From JAKZVK01 sp965261065 (GTDB lineage Bacteria > Acidobacteriota > Terriglobia > Bryobacterales > UBA6623), in the NCBI GenBank assembly GCA_965261065.1, contig OZ253444.1, positions 5,084,001-5,148,000 of the forward strand: a stretch of 64,000 nucleotides of DNA. The letters are read 5' to 3'. The first letter of the stretch is position 1. Every line of letters starts with the position of its first letter. The translations under genes and the position numbers were made by a program. Under the pieces are notes generated by a model, which was given only the letters and a program-made list of their open reading frames with translations, did not search any database and had not been told where the DNA came from. Positions 49,769 through 58,386 of this stretch are shown here, piece after piece.

Positions 49769-51853
49769 ATGGCGCCAAGGGCCGTTCCCGCCGATGTAAA
49801 GCGCGAAATCGAGGCGCTACGCGACAAGATCCGCTACCACGAGCGGCAGTACTACGTCCTCGACCAGCCGATTGTTTCCGACGCCGAGTACGACGTCCTG
49901 GTGCGGCGTCTCGATGGACTCGAGAAGGACAACCCGGACCTGGTGACGCCTGACTCGCCGACACAGCGCGTCGGTGGGGCGCCCCGTGAAGGATTCGTCA
50001 AGGCCGACCATCCCGCGCCGATGCTCAGCCTCGACAACGCGTTCAGCGTCGAGGAATTGGACGACTTCGACCGGCGCGTGAAGGAGCGTATCGGGCTCGA
50101 TGTGGTCGACTACGTCGGCGAGCTGAAGCTGGACGGGATTTCGATGTCAGTCCAGTTCGCTGAGGGTCACATGAGCCGGGCGCTCACACGTGGTGACGGG
50201 ACGACCGGTGAAGACATCACCGAGAACGCCCGCACGATTCGGTCGCTGCCTTTATTGTTCTCGCCGCCGACCGAAGACGTGGACTTGAACGGGGACGTGG
50301 ATTTGCGCGGGGAGGTCGACGTGCGTGGCGAAGTGGTATTCACGCGCCGCGCCTTTGAACTTCTAAACAGCGAGCGGCTACGCGACGAGCAACCGACGTT
50401 TGCCAACCCGCGCAACGCCGCGGCCGGATCGCTGCGCGTGCTGGACCCGAAGATCACCGCGTCGCGCCGGCTCGAGTTTTTCGCGTACGCCCTGCTGCGA
50501 GACGGTGTTCCGTTGCTCGGCCATCACTGGGCGACGCTTGAGTTCCTTGCCTCGGCGGGGTTCAAAGTCAACCCGCACCGCGCCCGCTTCGAAGGCATCG
50601 ACCCCATGCGCGAGTTCGCCGACGAGTGGCTGGCAAAGCGCGATACGCTGCCGTATGAGATCGACGGGCTGGTCGTGAAGGTCAACTCGACGCGGCTACA
50701 GCGCGAACTGGGCGCTACGGCGCGGGCGCCGCGTTGGGCTATTGCCTACAAGCTGGCGGCCGAGCAAGCGGAGACGGTCGTCGAAGCGATCGACGTGCAG
50801 GTCGGTCGTACCGGCGCCTTGACGCCACGTGCGCGACTCACGCCGGTGGGTGTTGGGGGCGTGACCGTATCGCGGGCTACGTTGCACAACGAGGATGAGA
50901 TCGAGCGTCTTGGGCTGCGGATCGGCGACAGGGTGTTGATCGAGCGTAGCGGCGATGTGATCCCCAAGGTGATTCGGGTCACCGAAGAGGGCGAGGGCCG
51001 TAAGCGCTTCGAAATGCCCAAGGCCTGCCCGGTCTGTGGCACCGAGGTTGTACGGCCCGAGGGTGAGGTCATTCAGCGCTGCGTCAATGCGAACTGTCCG
51101 GCACGGCTGAAGGAATCGATTCTGCACTTCGCCTCGCGCCGCGCGATGAACGTCGATGGCCTCGGCGAGGCGTTGGTTGATCACCTTGTGAACGGCGGCC
51201 TGATCAGTAGCGTGGCCGGGCTGTACCACCTGACAGCCGAGCAACTCGAATCGCTTGAACGGATGGGCGAGAAGTCAGCGGCGAACTTGCTGGCGAACAT
51301 CGACGCCTCGCGCTCGCGCGAGCTGTCGCGGGTGATCTTCGCTCTGGGGATTCGCTTCGTGGGCGAGAGGACCGCGCAGACCCTCGCCGACCGCCTCAAT
51401 AGCATTGATGCGCTGGCGTCGGCGTTGCTTGAGGAGCTGCAAGACATCGACGACGTTGGGCCGCGAGTGGCCGAGGCTATCGCCGAATTCTTCGCGGCGC
51501 CGAAGAATCAGGAGCTGCTGAGCCAACTACGCGAGGCGGGCCTGCAATTCAGCCAGAAGCCCAAGCAGCAAGCCGACGGACACCTGCGCGGGAAGACGTT
51601 CGTGCTGACCGGCACCTTGCCGAATCTCACGCGGGACGAAGCGAAACAACTGATCGAGGCCGTAGGAGGCAAAGTTACGGCCTCGGTAAGTAAGCACACC
51701 GACTACGTTGTCGCGGGCGAGAAAGCCGGCACGAAGCTTGAGAGGGCCGATAAGCTCGGCTTGACCGTTCTGAGCGAGGCCGACCTCGAGCAGCTTGTGG
51801 CGGAAACAAAACTAGGCCTTGCTACCATAGTTGAGCTGGCCAACGAAAAGTAG
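49769..51853 (+). CDS. ligA: NAD-dependent DNA ligase LigA
   Basis: A 694-residue ligase. The Ia domain YHERQYYVLDQPIVSDAEYD (NMN binding) is followed by adenylylation Lys120 in VGELKLDGISMSVQF, the OB fold, a four-Cys zinc finger (CPVCGTEV, then CVNANCPARL), helix-hairpin-helix repeats and a C-terminal BRCT domain (GKTFVLTGTLPNLTRDEAKQ, SKHTDYVVAGEKAGTKLEKA-like). All catalytic parts are present. The ATG at 49769 is chosen over a frame reaching back to 49715, which would run into the kinase gene. Confidence 0.97.
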   Translation: MAPRAVPADVKREIEALRDKIRYHERQYYVLDQPIVSDAEYDVLVRRLDGLEKDNPDLVTPDSPTQRVGGAPREGFVKADHPAPMLSLDNAFSVEELDDFDRRVKERIGLDVVDYVGELKLDGISMSVQFAEGHMSRALTRGDGTTGEDITENARTIRSLPLLFSPPTEDVDLNGDVDLRGEVDVRGEVVFTRRAFELLNSERLRDEQPTFANPRNAAAGSLRVLDPKITASRRLEFFAYALLRDGVPLLGHHWATLEFLASAGFKVNPHRARFEGIDPMREFADEWLAKRDTLPYEIDGLVVKVNSTRLQRELGATARAPRWAIAYKLAAEQAETVVEAIDVQVGRTGALTPRARLTPVGVGGVTVSRATLHNEDEIERLGLRIGDRVLIERSGDVIPKVIRVTEEGEGRKRFEMPKACPVCGTEVVRPEGEVIQRCVNANCPARLKESILHFASRRAMNVDGLGEALVDHLVNGGLISSVAGLYHLTAEQLESLERMGEKSAANLLANIDASRSRELSRVIFALGIRFVGERTAQTLADRLNSIDALASALLEELQDIDDVGPRVAEAIAEFFAAPKNQELLSQLREAGLQFSQKPKQQADGHLRGKTFVLTGTLPNLTRDEAKQLIEAVGGKVTASVSKHTDYVVAGEKAGTKLERADKLGLTVLSEADLEQLVAETKLGLATIVELANEK

Positions 51854-51895
51854 GGGCACAGCATGGTGTGCCCAGCGTGGACTCCCGTCCACGCC
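51851..51895. repeat. Dispersed GGGGCACnGCATG-type repeat, degenerate copy
   Basis: Immediately after the ligA stop, GGGGCACAGCATGGTGTGCCC is an imperfect version of the perfect palindrome at 4181-4200. A second inverted pair, CGTGGAC/GTCCACG, follows. It may end the ligA transcript. Confidence 0.5.
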
Positions 51896-52014
51896 TCGGT
51901 AGTGGCTGGTCGGGGCGAAACAGGCCGATGGCGGGACCCGCGGCAGGTCGGGTTTCCTCGCTTCGCTATCAACGAATGGGTCGCACGGAACGTCGAGTAT
52001 AGTGGAGGTGCTTC

Positions 52015-54105
52015 GTGCACAACCCTTTCCGCAACTTCCGCAATTCCTTCCCCAAGGTGCTGCTGCTCGCGCTGCCGGCATGCTGGATTCTGGCCCCGTA
52101 CGCCTGGGGGCAGACGGCTGATCTTCCCATTCGTAAGGTCGTGCTCTATAAGCACGGCGTCGGCTTCTTCGAGCGTGCCGCCAACGTGGCCGCGGGCGAG
52201 TCGATCCGCTTGCAGTTCAAGGCGGACGAGATGGACGACGTGCTCAAGTCGCTCACCATCGATTCGCGAGGCGGGGCGGTCGCGGGCGTGCGGTATGACT
52301 CAAGTGATCCGCTGGCGAAGAAGCTCGAGAACTTCCCCTTCCGCCTGGGCGGCGCGGACCCGCTCAGCCGCATTCTCGACCAGTTCAAAGGCGCGCGGGT
52401 GCGCTTGCGGCTGGCGGCGGACCAGATCGAAGGAACCATCATCAGCTCTCGTACGATCGCCGCGACCGAGCAGCAGGCCGAGCGCCATCGCTTGTTGCTG
52501 CTCAGCGATGACGGCGAGATGCAGACCGTCGATCCGGCGGCGGCGCTGGGGTTGCGGTTCGTCGATGCGAAGCTGCAGGAGCAGTTCCGCGAGTACTTGA
52601 TGCTGATCGCCGGGTCGCGGAATCGGGAGAAGCGCAATGTCGTGATCGAAACGGCGGGCGGTTCGGGAGGCAGCGTCAGCGCGAGGTATGTCGTGCCGAC
52701 CCCGGTATGGAAGAGCAGCTACCGGCTGGTCCTCGACGCCGAGAGCCGGCCGTTGCTCGAAGGGTGGGCGATCGTTGACAACACGTCGGGCGAGGATTGG
52801 GAGGGCGTGCAGCTCTCGCTGGTGTCGGGGCGGCCGGTGTCGTTCATCAGCCGGTTGTACGAGCCGCGCTACATGACGCGGCCGGTGGCGGAGTTGGCCC
52901 AGGACCGCGCGCAACGGCCGATTGTGCACGGGGCCGTGATTGCCGCCGAGCCCGAGGAGCAGGCGGCCGGGCGAAGGGATCAGAGAAGGGTCGCCGCAAA
53001 CTTGCGAGGCATGGCAAAGGCTGTAGCGGCGCCGATGCGGGAGTTGGGCGAGTCGATGGCGGATCGAGCGTCGGGCCTCGTCGGAGGATACGCCGCGCCG
53101 GCAAGCGCCGCCTCCAGCTTGGCACAGACCGCCAGCACGGGCGAGTTGGGCGACCTCTTCGAGTACCGCATCGACCGGCCCATCACCGTGCGCAAGGGCG
53201 AGTCGGCGATGCTGCCGTTCTTGCAGCAGCGGGTGGCCGGGCGCAAGCTGTTGATCTTCAATGAGGCGAACGGGTCGCAGCATCCACTCAACGCCGTCGA
53301 GATCACCAACGACAGCGGTATCACGCTCGATGGCGGCGCGGTCACCGTCTACGACGCCGCGGCGTACGTCGGCGAGGCGCTGTTTGAAACCGTCAAGGCC
53401 GACGACAAGCGGCTGATCAGCTACGCGGTCGATCTTGGGGCCCGCATCACGACGGCTTTCGACTCGAAAAGCAAGATGATGAGCGAGTTCACGCTGCGGC
53501 GCGGCATCCTGACGACGCGAAGCTCCGTCCAGGAGATTCGGACGTTCACAATTCGCAACGTTGACCAGAAGCCGAAGACCGTGATCATCGAGCGTCCCGC
53601 GCGGGAAGGATACAAGCTGCTCGGCGAACAACCGTCGGAGAAGACGGCGAAGGCCTACCGCTACGAGGTGGCCGTGCCGGCCGGCGAGACGGTCGAGTTC
53701 CCGGTGACCGAGGAGCGCGTGGTGTCGCAGAGCGTCGGCGTGACGAACCTGACCTACGACCAGCTTGTCACGTACGTTCGCAACAAGGATCTGAGCGAGG
53801 CGGGGCGTCAGAAGCTCGAGCAGATCACCGAGGTCAAGCGCCGTATCGCCGACACGGACCGCGCGTTGCAGCTTCTCGAGAAGCAGGTTCAAGAGCGGGT
53901 ACAAGATCAGGACCGCCTACGTCGCAACATCTCCAGCCTGCGGTCGGTGAGCGGGCAGCAACAGCAAGTGCATAATTACGCCTTGAAGCTGTCGCAGCAA
54001 GAGGCGGAGATCGCCGGCATGCGCGACCAGCAGGCGGAGTTGCGGCGGGGGCGAGAGCAGTCGCAGACCGAGTTGAACGGGTTGATTGAGACGTTGGTGA
54101 TTTGA
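52015..54105 (+). CDS. DUF4139 domain protein, exported
   Basis: A 696-residue protein from a GTG preceded by GGAGG. A signal peptide (VLLLALPACWILAPYAWGQ) is followed by LPIRKVVLYKHGVGFFERAA, a common start of acidobacterial DUF4139 proteins, then the DUF4139 beta domain (ARYVVPTPVWKSSYRLVL, VDNTSGEDWEGVQLSLVSGR), and a C-terminal coiled coil (RRIADTDRALQLLEKQVQER). A low-complexity Ala/Arg segment lies near residues 310-375. Function is unknown; it is probably a cell-envelope protein. Confidence 0.88.
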   Translation: MHNPFRNFRNSFPKVLLLALPACWILAPYAWGQTADLPIRKVVLYKHGVGFFERAANVAAGESIRLQFKADEMDDVLKSLTIDSRGGAVAGVRYDSSDPLAKKLENFPFRLGGADPLSRILDQFKGARVRLRLAADQIEGTIISSRTIAATEQQAERHRLLLLSDDGEMQTVDPAAALGLRFVDAKLQEQFREYLMLIAGSRNREKRNVVIETAGGSGGSVSARYVVPTPVWKSSYRLVLDAESRPLLEGWAIVDNTSGEDWEGVQLSLVSGRPVSFISRLYEPRYMTRPVAELAQDRAQRPIVHGAVIAAEPEEQAAGRRDQRRVAANLRGMAKAVAAPMRELGESMADRASGLVGGYAAPASAASSLAQTASTGELGDLFEYRIDRPITVRKGESAMLPFLQQRVAGRKLLIFNEANGSQHPLNAVEITNDSGITLDGGAVTVYDAAAYVGEALFETVKADDKRLISYAVDLGARITTAFDSKSKMMSEFTLRRGILTTRSSVQEIRTFTIRNVDQKPKTVIIERPAREGYKLLGEQPSEKTAKAYRYEVAVPAGETVEFPVTEERVVSQSVGVTNLTYDQLVTYVRNKDLSEAGRQKLEQITEVKRRIADTDRALQLLEKQVQERVQDQDRLRRNISSLRSVSGQQQQVHNYALKLSQQEAEIAGMRDQQAELRRGREQSQTELNGLIETLVI

Positions 54106-54231
54106 GGTTGTTGCGACACCACTGGACTGTCGCAATGAAACCCTAAAGACAAACGAGCCGGGCGGGCACAGGGCCCCGCCCCTACGACCTCGCGGGAACT
54201 CCGACGACTGGGGAGTTTCCTAGACATTCCG

Positions 54232-54504
54232 CTAAGCTGACGGCTTGAGGAGTTGCTCGGCGGGGATGCCTTGCTCGACCAGCATGACGGGGATCGAGTC
54301 GTCAATGCGGTAGATCACCGCGCCGTCCTCGGTGACAAGGCCTTCTTGCAGAGGCTTGTCGACGTCGCTTCCGTCGTAGTACTTCACGGTGTTCTGCCCG
54401 ATCTTCTCGTTTAGCTGGGCCAGCAACTCTTCAGACACCATCTCGACGGGTACCCGCGTGCGCGGGCAACAAAGGATTTCCAGCAGGTCTTGACTAATCG
54501 GCAT
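54232..54504 (-). CDS. Trm112 family protein
   Basis: A 90-residue protein starting MPISQDLLEILCCPRTRVPV and containing GLVTEDGAVIYRIDDSIPVM, the Trm112/YcaR fold. Two adjacent Cys are seen in ILCCPRT, but the second zinc pair of classical Trm112 is absent. Bacterial members are thought to stabilise methyltransferases or bind small partners. The upstream frame extends far beyond the ATG at 54504, but the family starts there. Confidence 0.88.
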   Translation of the reverse strand: MPISQDLLEILCCPRTRVPVEMVSEELLAQLNEKIGQNTVKYYDGSDVDKPLQEGLVTEDGAVIYRIDDSIPVMLVEQGIPAEQLLKPSA

Positions 54505-54635
54505 TCGCGGCCTCTTGGGGGTCACATCCCGGCGGCGTACCCGCCGGCAATCTCTATCGTAGCCGAGCGGGTGGCGAATCTGAAAGTCGCGCGCGAAAGC
54601 CCTCGGGTGCTGGGTCGGTGTTGGAAAACGGATTG

Positions 54636-55541
54636 TTAGTCGGTTGGGCGCTCGATACGGGCCAACTCGTAGGCCTGGCCGGGGGACCAGTCGGGCACGG
54701 CACCCGGTTGTGAGGCTACCAAGGCACCCACCCGGTTGGCAAAGTCGGCCGCCTGGCTGGGAGTCCGGCCACCGCCAAGACCATGCAGCAATGCCGCGGC
54801 GAAAGCGTCGCCGGCGCCGATCGTATCGGCGACGCTGACCGGGTAGCCGGGGGCTTCGAGGTACTCGCCCGCGGCGAGCAGACTGCATCCGCGACCGCCC
54901 CGCGTCACGCAAACAACTTCCAACGCGAAACGGTCGGCCACGCGGCGGCAGAGGTCTTCGACGCTGCCCGACGGAAAGTCCAGCATGCGGACCAGCTCGT
55001 CGGCCTCCTCATCGTTCAGCTTGACGACATCCGCGGAGGGTAGAAGCTTCTCGATCAGGGAAACGTTGTAAGAGTCCTTGCGAAGGTTGACGTCGTAGAA
55101 CCGTTTCGCCGAAGGGCTGGACTCCAGCAGCAGCCGCGTTAGACGCTCGGCGGTGGGGCTGATCTGGTGGAGGGTGCCGAAGTAGATCCAGTCAGGACGC
55201 CAGGCTTGAATGGCCCGGGATTCTTGCTCGGTCAGCTCGGGGAAGTCGTAAGCCGCGGGACGGTGGAGCGTGTAGCTGGGTTGGCCGGCGGCGTCGAGAG
55301 TCACGGTTACGATGCCGGTTGGTTGTTGAGGAAGGGTTTTCAAGTAGCGGGTCAGCACACCGAACTCGCGGGCGCGGGTTTGCGCACGGCGGCCGCGATC
55401 GTCGTTACCGACCGCGCTTACGAAGGCCACCTCGTGACCGAGGCGGGTGGCGTGCGCGCAGAAGTTGAACGTTGCGCCGCCGAGATGCTCATCGGGGCCG
55501 ATCACGTCCCAGAGGATCTCGCCGATGGAGAGGATTTTCAT
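54636..55541 (-). CDS. PfkB family carbohydrate kinase (fructokinase-like)
   Basis: A 301-residue ribokinase-type sugar kinase from the ATG at 55541 (MKILSIGEILWDVIGPDEHL). PfkB signatures are GGATFNFCAHATRLGHEVAF (substrate lid), RFYDVNLRKDSYNV, VVCVTRGGRGCSLL and the ATP/catalytic motif VADTIGAGDAFAAALLHGL with the catalytic Asp in GAGD. The WDVIG and GGAxxNF pattern points to fructose. The same frame is open for a further 880 bases upstream, but that stretch overlaps the GMC gene and is not coding. Confidence 0.92.
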   Translation of the reverse strand: MKILSIGEILWDVIGPDEHLGGATFNFCAHATRLGHEVAFVSAVGNDDRGRRAQTRAREFGVLTRYLKTLPQQPTGIVTVTLDAAGQPSYTLHRPAAYDFPELTEQESRAIQAWRPDWIYFGTLHQISPTAERLTRLLLESSPSAKRFYDVNLRKDSYNVSLIEKLLPSADVVKLNDEEADELVRMLDFPSGSVEDLCRRVADRFALEVVCVTRGGRGCSLLAAGEYLEAPGYPVSVADTIGAGDAFAAALLHGLGGGRTPSQAADFANRVGALVASQPGAVPDWSPGQAYELARIERPTD

Positions 55542-55904
55542 GGTCGAGTGTTCGATCACGAGCGGCCGGGTGGAGCTACTTTGGGGCCGTAGAAGAGCGG
55601 CAGCGGTGCTCTTGGGGACGGTCATCCAATTTTCGTGCGCGAAGGACCTCGGTGAGTTGTTGATTCCATCGACGCACAAAAAATGGTGACAGTCCCCGAA
55701 GGGAAGCTCAACGCTCATTACCCCAGGAATTGGCCAGCAGGGGATCACCGATCGCCGTCGTCTTCTCCAGGATACTTGCGTGTAGCTGCCCGGCGATGGC
55801 TGCCACCCCACGGGCAGCGGGTATGGATGGTATTCGGTCTCTAATCGCGGTACAATTCGTCTCGAAATGTAGTTTCGAGTTGACTGGCTACCCCGGGAGG
55901 GACC
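55542..55904. other. Divergent intergenic region with a MITE-like element
   Basis: These 363 bases between the leftward kinase and the rightward GMC oxidoreductase gene contain no gene. They hold the inverted-repeat element at 55614-55697 and, near the GMC start, a CTCGAAA/TTTCGAG hairpin at about 55861-55879. GGGAGG lies 8 bases before the GMC GTG start. Confidence 0.6.
55614..55697. repeat. 84-bp inverted-repeat (REP/MITE-like) element
   Basis: The left arm (55614-55639, GGGGACGGTCATCCAATTTT) and the complement of the right arm (55673-55697, GGGGACTGTCACCATTTTTT) match at about 21 of 25 positions allowing one gap, with 33 bases between. The GGGGACTGTCACC-T-run end resembles ends of REP-associated tyrosine transposase (RAYT) elements. 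No transposase is present, so it would be a non-autonomous copy. Confidence 0.6.
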
Positions 55905-57542
55905 GTGCCTGGAATCATCGAAGGTAAGACGATCAAGGAACACCGTACACTCCGGCCGGATTTCTGTGTGATCGGCTCGGGCGCGGGGGGCGGCGTGTGC
56001 GCCTTGAAGCTGGCCGAAGCGGGCTTTGATGTGCTCGTGCTCGAGGAGGGCCCCAACACACCGAAGGGCCAGGGGCACGGCGGCGATTGCCATGTCCGCC
56101 CAACGCTGGTCGAGCGCGAGGCGAAGATGTACCGCCGCCTTTATCAAGAGGGCGCCGGACGCCTGACGGCCGACGGGCGCATCCAGGTGCTGCAAGGCCG
56201 TTGCCTGGGCGGTGGAACGAACGTCAACTGGGCGGCCTGCCTGCCTCCGCCGAAGCGTACGCTGGATTTCTGGAACGAGCACTTCGGGCTGCCGTTCACG
56301 CGCCAGAACCTGCGCCCCTACATTCAGGAAGTCGTCAATTACCTCAACATCCACCGGGACGAGCGCTACAACCGCTCCGCGCGCGTCATGGAGGACGGCT
56401 GCAAGAAGCTCGGCTACCACTTCGATAACTTGCCCAACAACACCGTGGAGTGCCGCGAGTGCGGGTCGTGCGGCACGGGCTGTCCCTACGATCGCAAGCA
56501 GGGAGGCACGGTGACTTGGCTTGCCGATGCCGTCAATCAGAAGCCGCCGGGCCGTTCGGCGACGATCTACACCGATACCCGGGTCGTCCGCCTCAAGATC
56601 GACGGGGGCAAGGTTAGGGAAGTGCGGGCCCGCTTTCTCGACGAGAACAACGAGGAGACGAAGTTCAAGCTCGAGGTGCGGCCAAAGAAAGGCGTCGTGC
56701 TGGCGGCGGGCGGCATTGGGTCGCCGGCCATTCTCAGGCGATCACGGTTCAGCCCCAACGGGCTAGCGGGGCGATGGACACAGATCCATCCGATCACCAT
56801 GTGCTTCGGCCGCTATGAGGGCAAGACCTTCCCGGCCTACGGCGTGCCGGACAACCGCATTAGCACTCAGTTCGCCGACTCGCCGACGGGGTATCTGATC
56901 GAAACCGGATCCTTCTTTCCGGTGCTGACCTCCGTCGTGTCGCTCGACATGGGCGCGCAGCTTCGCCGAGTGATGAAGCAGTACTACCCGAAGGGGGCGA
57001 TCCTCTACGCGCACCACAACTCAGGGTTCGACCTCAAGTGGAGATACGGCACCGTCAAGCTCGACTCGAACAAGGAACCGGAGCTGGAGTACCGGCTGCA
57101 TCCGGCGAACCAGGAAGCGATGCGGCAAAGCTTGCGCGAGATGACGCTGATCCACCTGCGCGGAGGGGCGAAGTCGGTGTATCACATCACCAACCCGGCG
57201 ATCGAGATCCGCGCCGACCGCAATGAAGAGCAGGAACTGAAGAAGCTCGACAAGGTGTCGTTCGACCCGGTGAAGACGACGGTGATGATGGTCCACGTCA
57301 TGGGTGGCTGCCGCATGGGGAAGAAGCAGTTCGAGTCGGTAGTGCGGCCGGACTTCCGGCTACGCGGTACGACCAATGCGTGGGTCGTGGACGGCTCGAT
57401 CTTCCTCACCGGCCTCGGCGCGAACCCGCAGGTGACGATCTACTCGCTAGCGCTGTGGGCTTCGAAGATCATCACGGGGCGCTTTGGCGGCAAGTTCAAG
57501 CTGCATTGCCAGAAGAAGAATTGGCCCTGGCCGGAGGCGTGA
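55905..57542 (+). CDS. GMC family oxidoreductase with Cys cluster
   Basis: A 545-residue FAD enzyme: FCVIGSGAGGGVCALKLAEA (dinucleotide binding), QGRCLGGGTNVNWAACLPPP, and the C-terminal MMVHVMGGCRMG and WVVDGSIFLTGLGANPQVTI of GMC oxidoreductases. The catalytic His is expected in MVHVMGG. A four-Cys motif, CRECGSCGTGCPYDRKQ, at about residues 184-200 resembles an iron-sulfur or metal site seen in a subset of alcohol and sugar dehydrogenases. No signal peptide. The next gene encodes a probable small subunit. GTG start with GGGAGG upstream. Confidence 0.9.
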   Translation: MPGIIEGKTIKEHRTLRPDFCVIGSGAGGGVCALKLAEAGFDVLVLEEGPNTPKGQGHGGDCHVRPTLVEREAKMYRRLYQEGAGRLTADGRIQVLQGRCLGGGTNVNWAACLPPPKRTLDFWNEHFGLPFTRQNLRPYIQEVVNYLNIHRDERYNRSARVMEDGCKKLGYHFDNLPNNTVECRECGSCGTGCPYDRKQGGTVTWLADAVNQKPPGRSATIYTDTRVVRLKIDGGKVREVRARFLDENNEETKFKLEVRPKKGVVLAAGGIGSPAILRRSRFSPNGLAGRWTQIHPITMCFGRYEGKTFPAYGVPDNRISTQFADSPTGYLIETGSFFPVLTSVVSLDMGAQLRRVMKQYYPKGAILYAHHNSGFDLKWRYGTVKLDSNKEPELEYRLHPANQEAMRQSLREMTLIHLRGGAKSVYHITNPAIEIRADRNEEQELKKLDKVSFDPVKTTVMMVHVMGGCRMGKKQFESVVRPDFRLRGTTNAWVVDGSIFLTGLGANPQVTIYSLALWASKIITGRFGGKFKLHCQKKNWPWPEA

Positions 57543-57603
57543 AATGGCGGTGAGGGATTGGTAGTCGTCTTCTCCCGTGCCTGGGGAGGGGACGTGTGCG
57601 CAG

Positions 57604-57651
57604 AAACGTCGACCCAGAGGTCGACGCTGCCGGCCGGGAGGCCCGCGCCAC
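57604..57651. repeat. Dispersed intergenic repeat, second copy
   Basis: GAAACGTCGACCCAGAGGT onward matches 4262-4308 at most positions, ending in CCCGCGCCAC in both. It fills the gap between the GMC gene and its partner gene. Confidence 0.65.
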
Positions 57652-57681
57652 TGGCACAGAGCAACTCGATGGGAGGCGGCT

Positions 57682-58236
57682 ATGAGACCCAAGCAATACG
57701 TAAAGATCACGGACGACGAGTTGAATCACCTCGATGGGAAGACAGCCCAGATCCTCTGTGCTGTTGCCGAGGCCGCGATCGGCGCGGATTTCGCGGACAT
57801 CATCGGCGGCGGGCAAGGCAGGCAGGCCGGTTTCAAGGCGTTCGTCCTCGATGTCGACAACTCGCTGAACTACTTCCGGGAAGACAATCGCGATGACCTA
57901 ATGACCGGACTGCGCATCCTCGAGGTTCGGATAACGCGGTATCTGTTCCTGGTGAAGTTCGGCAGCAAGGACTACAGCCGCATGTCGCTCACGCAGCGCC
58001 AGGAACTGCTGCGCCGCTTGGCGGCACATGACGGTGAAACTCAGCGCAGAGCCTACAGCGGCTTCGTGAACCTGGCCTCAAGTTTCTTCTATGGGCATGA
58101 GAATTCCTGGAGAGAGATTGGGTACGAGGGCGTGAGCGTCGACAACCAGGATGTATTGAAGGACCACCGCTGGCGGCCGAATGATCCGCGGCCGACGAAA
58201 CCCTGTGTGCCGATCCAGATTCAGGGTTGTAGGTAG
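57682..58236 (+). CDS. Probable small subunit partner of the GMC oxidoreductase
   Basis: A 184-residue protein (MRPKQYVKITDDELNHLDGK) with GKTAQILCAVAEAAIGADFA and a helical body (FRRLAAHDGETQRRAYSGFV-like) similar to gluconate 2-dehydrogenase subunit 3 proteins, which accompany GMC-type large subunits. It lacks the Tat signal usual for that subunit, consistent with the leaderless GMC protein. GGAGG lies just before the ATG. The assignment rests mainly on gene context and is tentative. Confidence 0.65.
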   Translation: MRPKQYVKITDDELNHLDGKTAQILCAVAEAAIGADFADIIGGGQGRQAGFKAFVLDVDNSLNYFREDNRDDLMTGLRILEVRITRYLFLVKFGSKDYSRMSLTQRQELLRRLAAHDGETQRRAYSGFVNLASSFFYGHENSWREIGYEGVSVDNQDVLKDHRWRPNDPRPTKPCVPIQIQGCR

Positions 58237-58266
58237 TCCGGGCTAGACGCCTTTGAGGTGGTTCGG

Positions 58267-58306
58267 GGTTCGTGCCGGACCGCTCCCTCACGGTCACGGC
58301 TCGGTT
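58267..58306. repeat. 40-bp dispersed repeat, copy 2
   Basis: Identical to 24833-24872 except for one base. It lies in the gap before the alpha/beta hydrolase gene. Confidence 0.75.
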
Positions 58307-58386
58307 GCTTTGCACCCCGGCGCCGGGTCTCGGTTCAGCGGTATCCCCTGACTCCGGAGGCCGGTATCTGCCACAATTCGTAGGCG

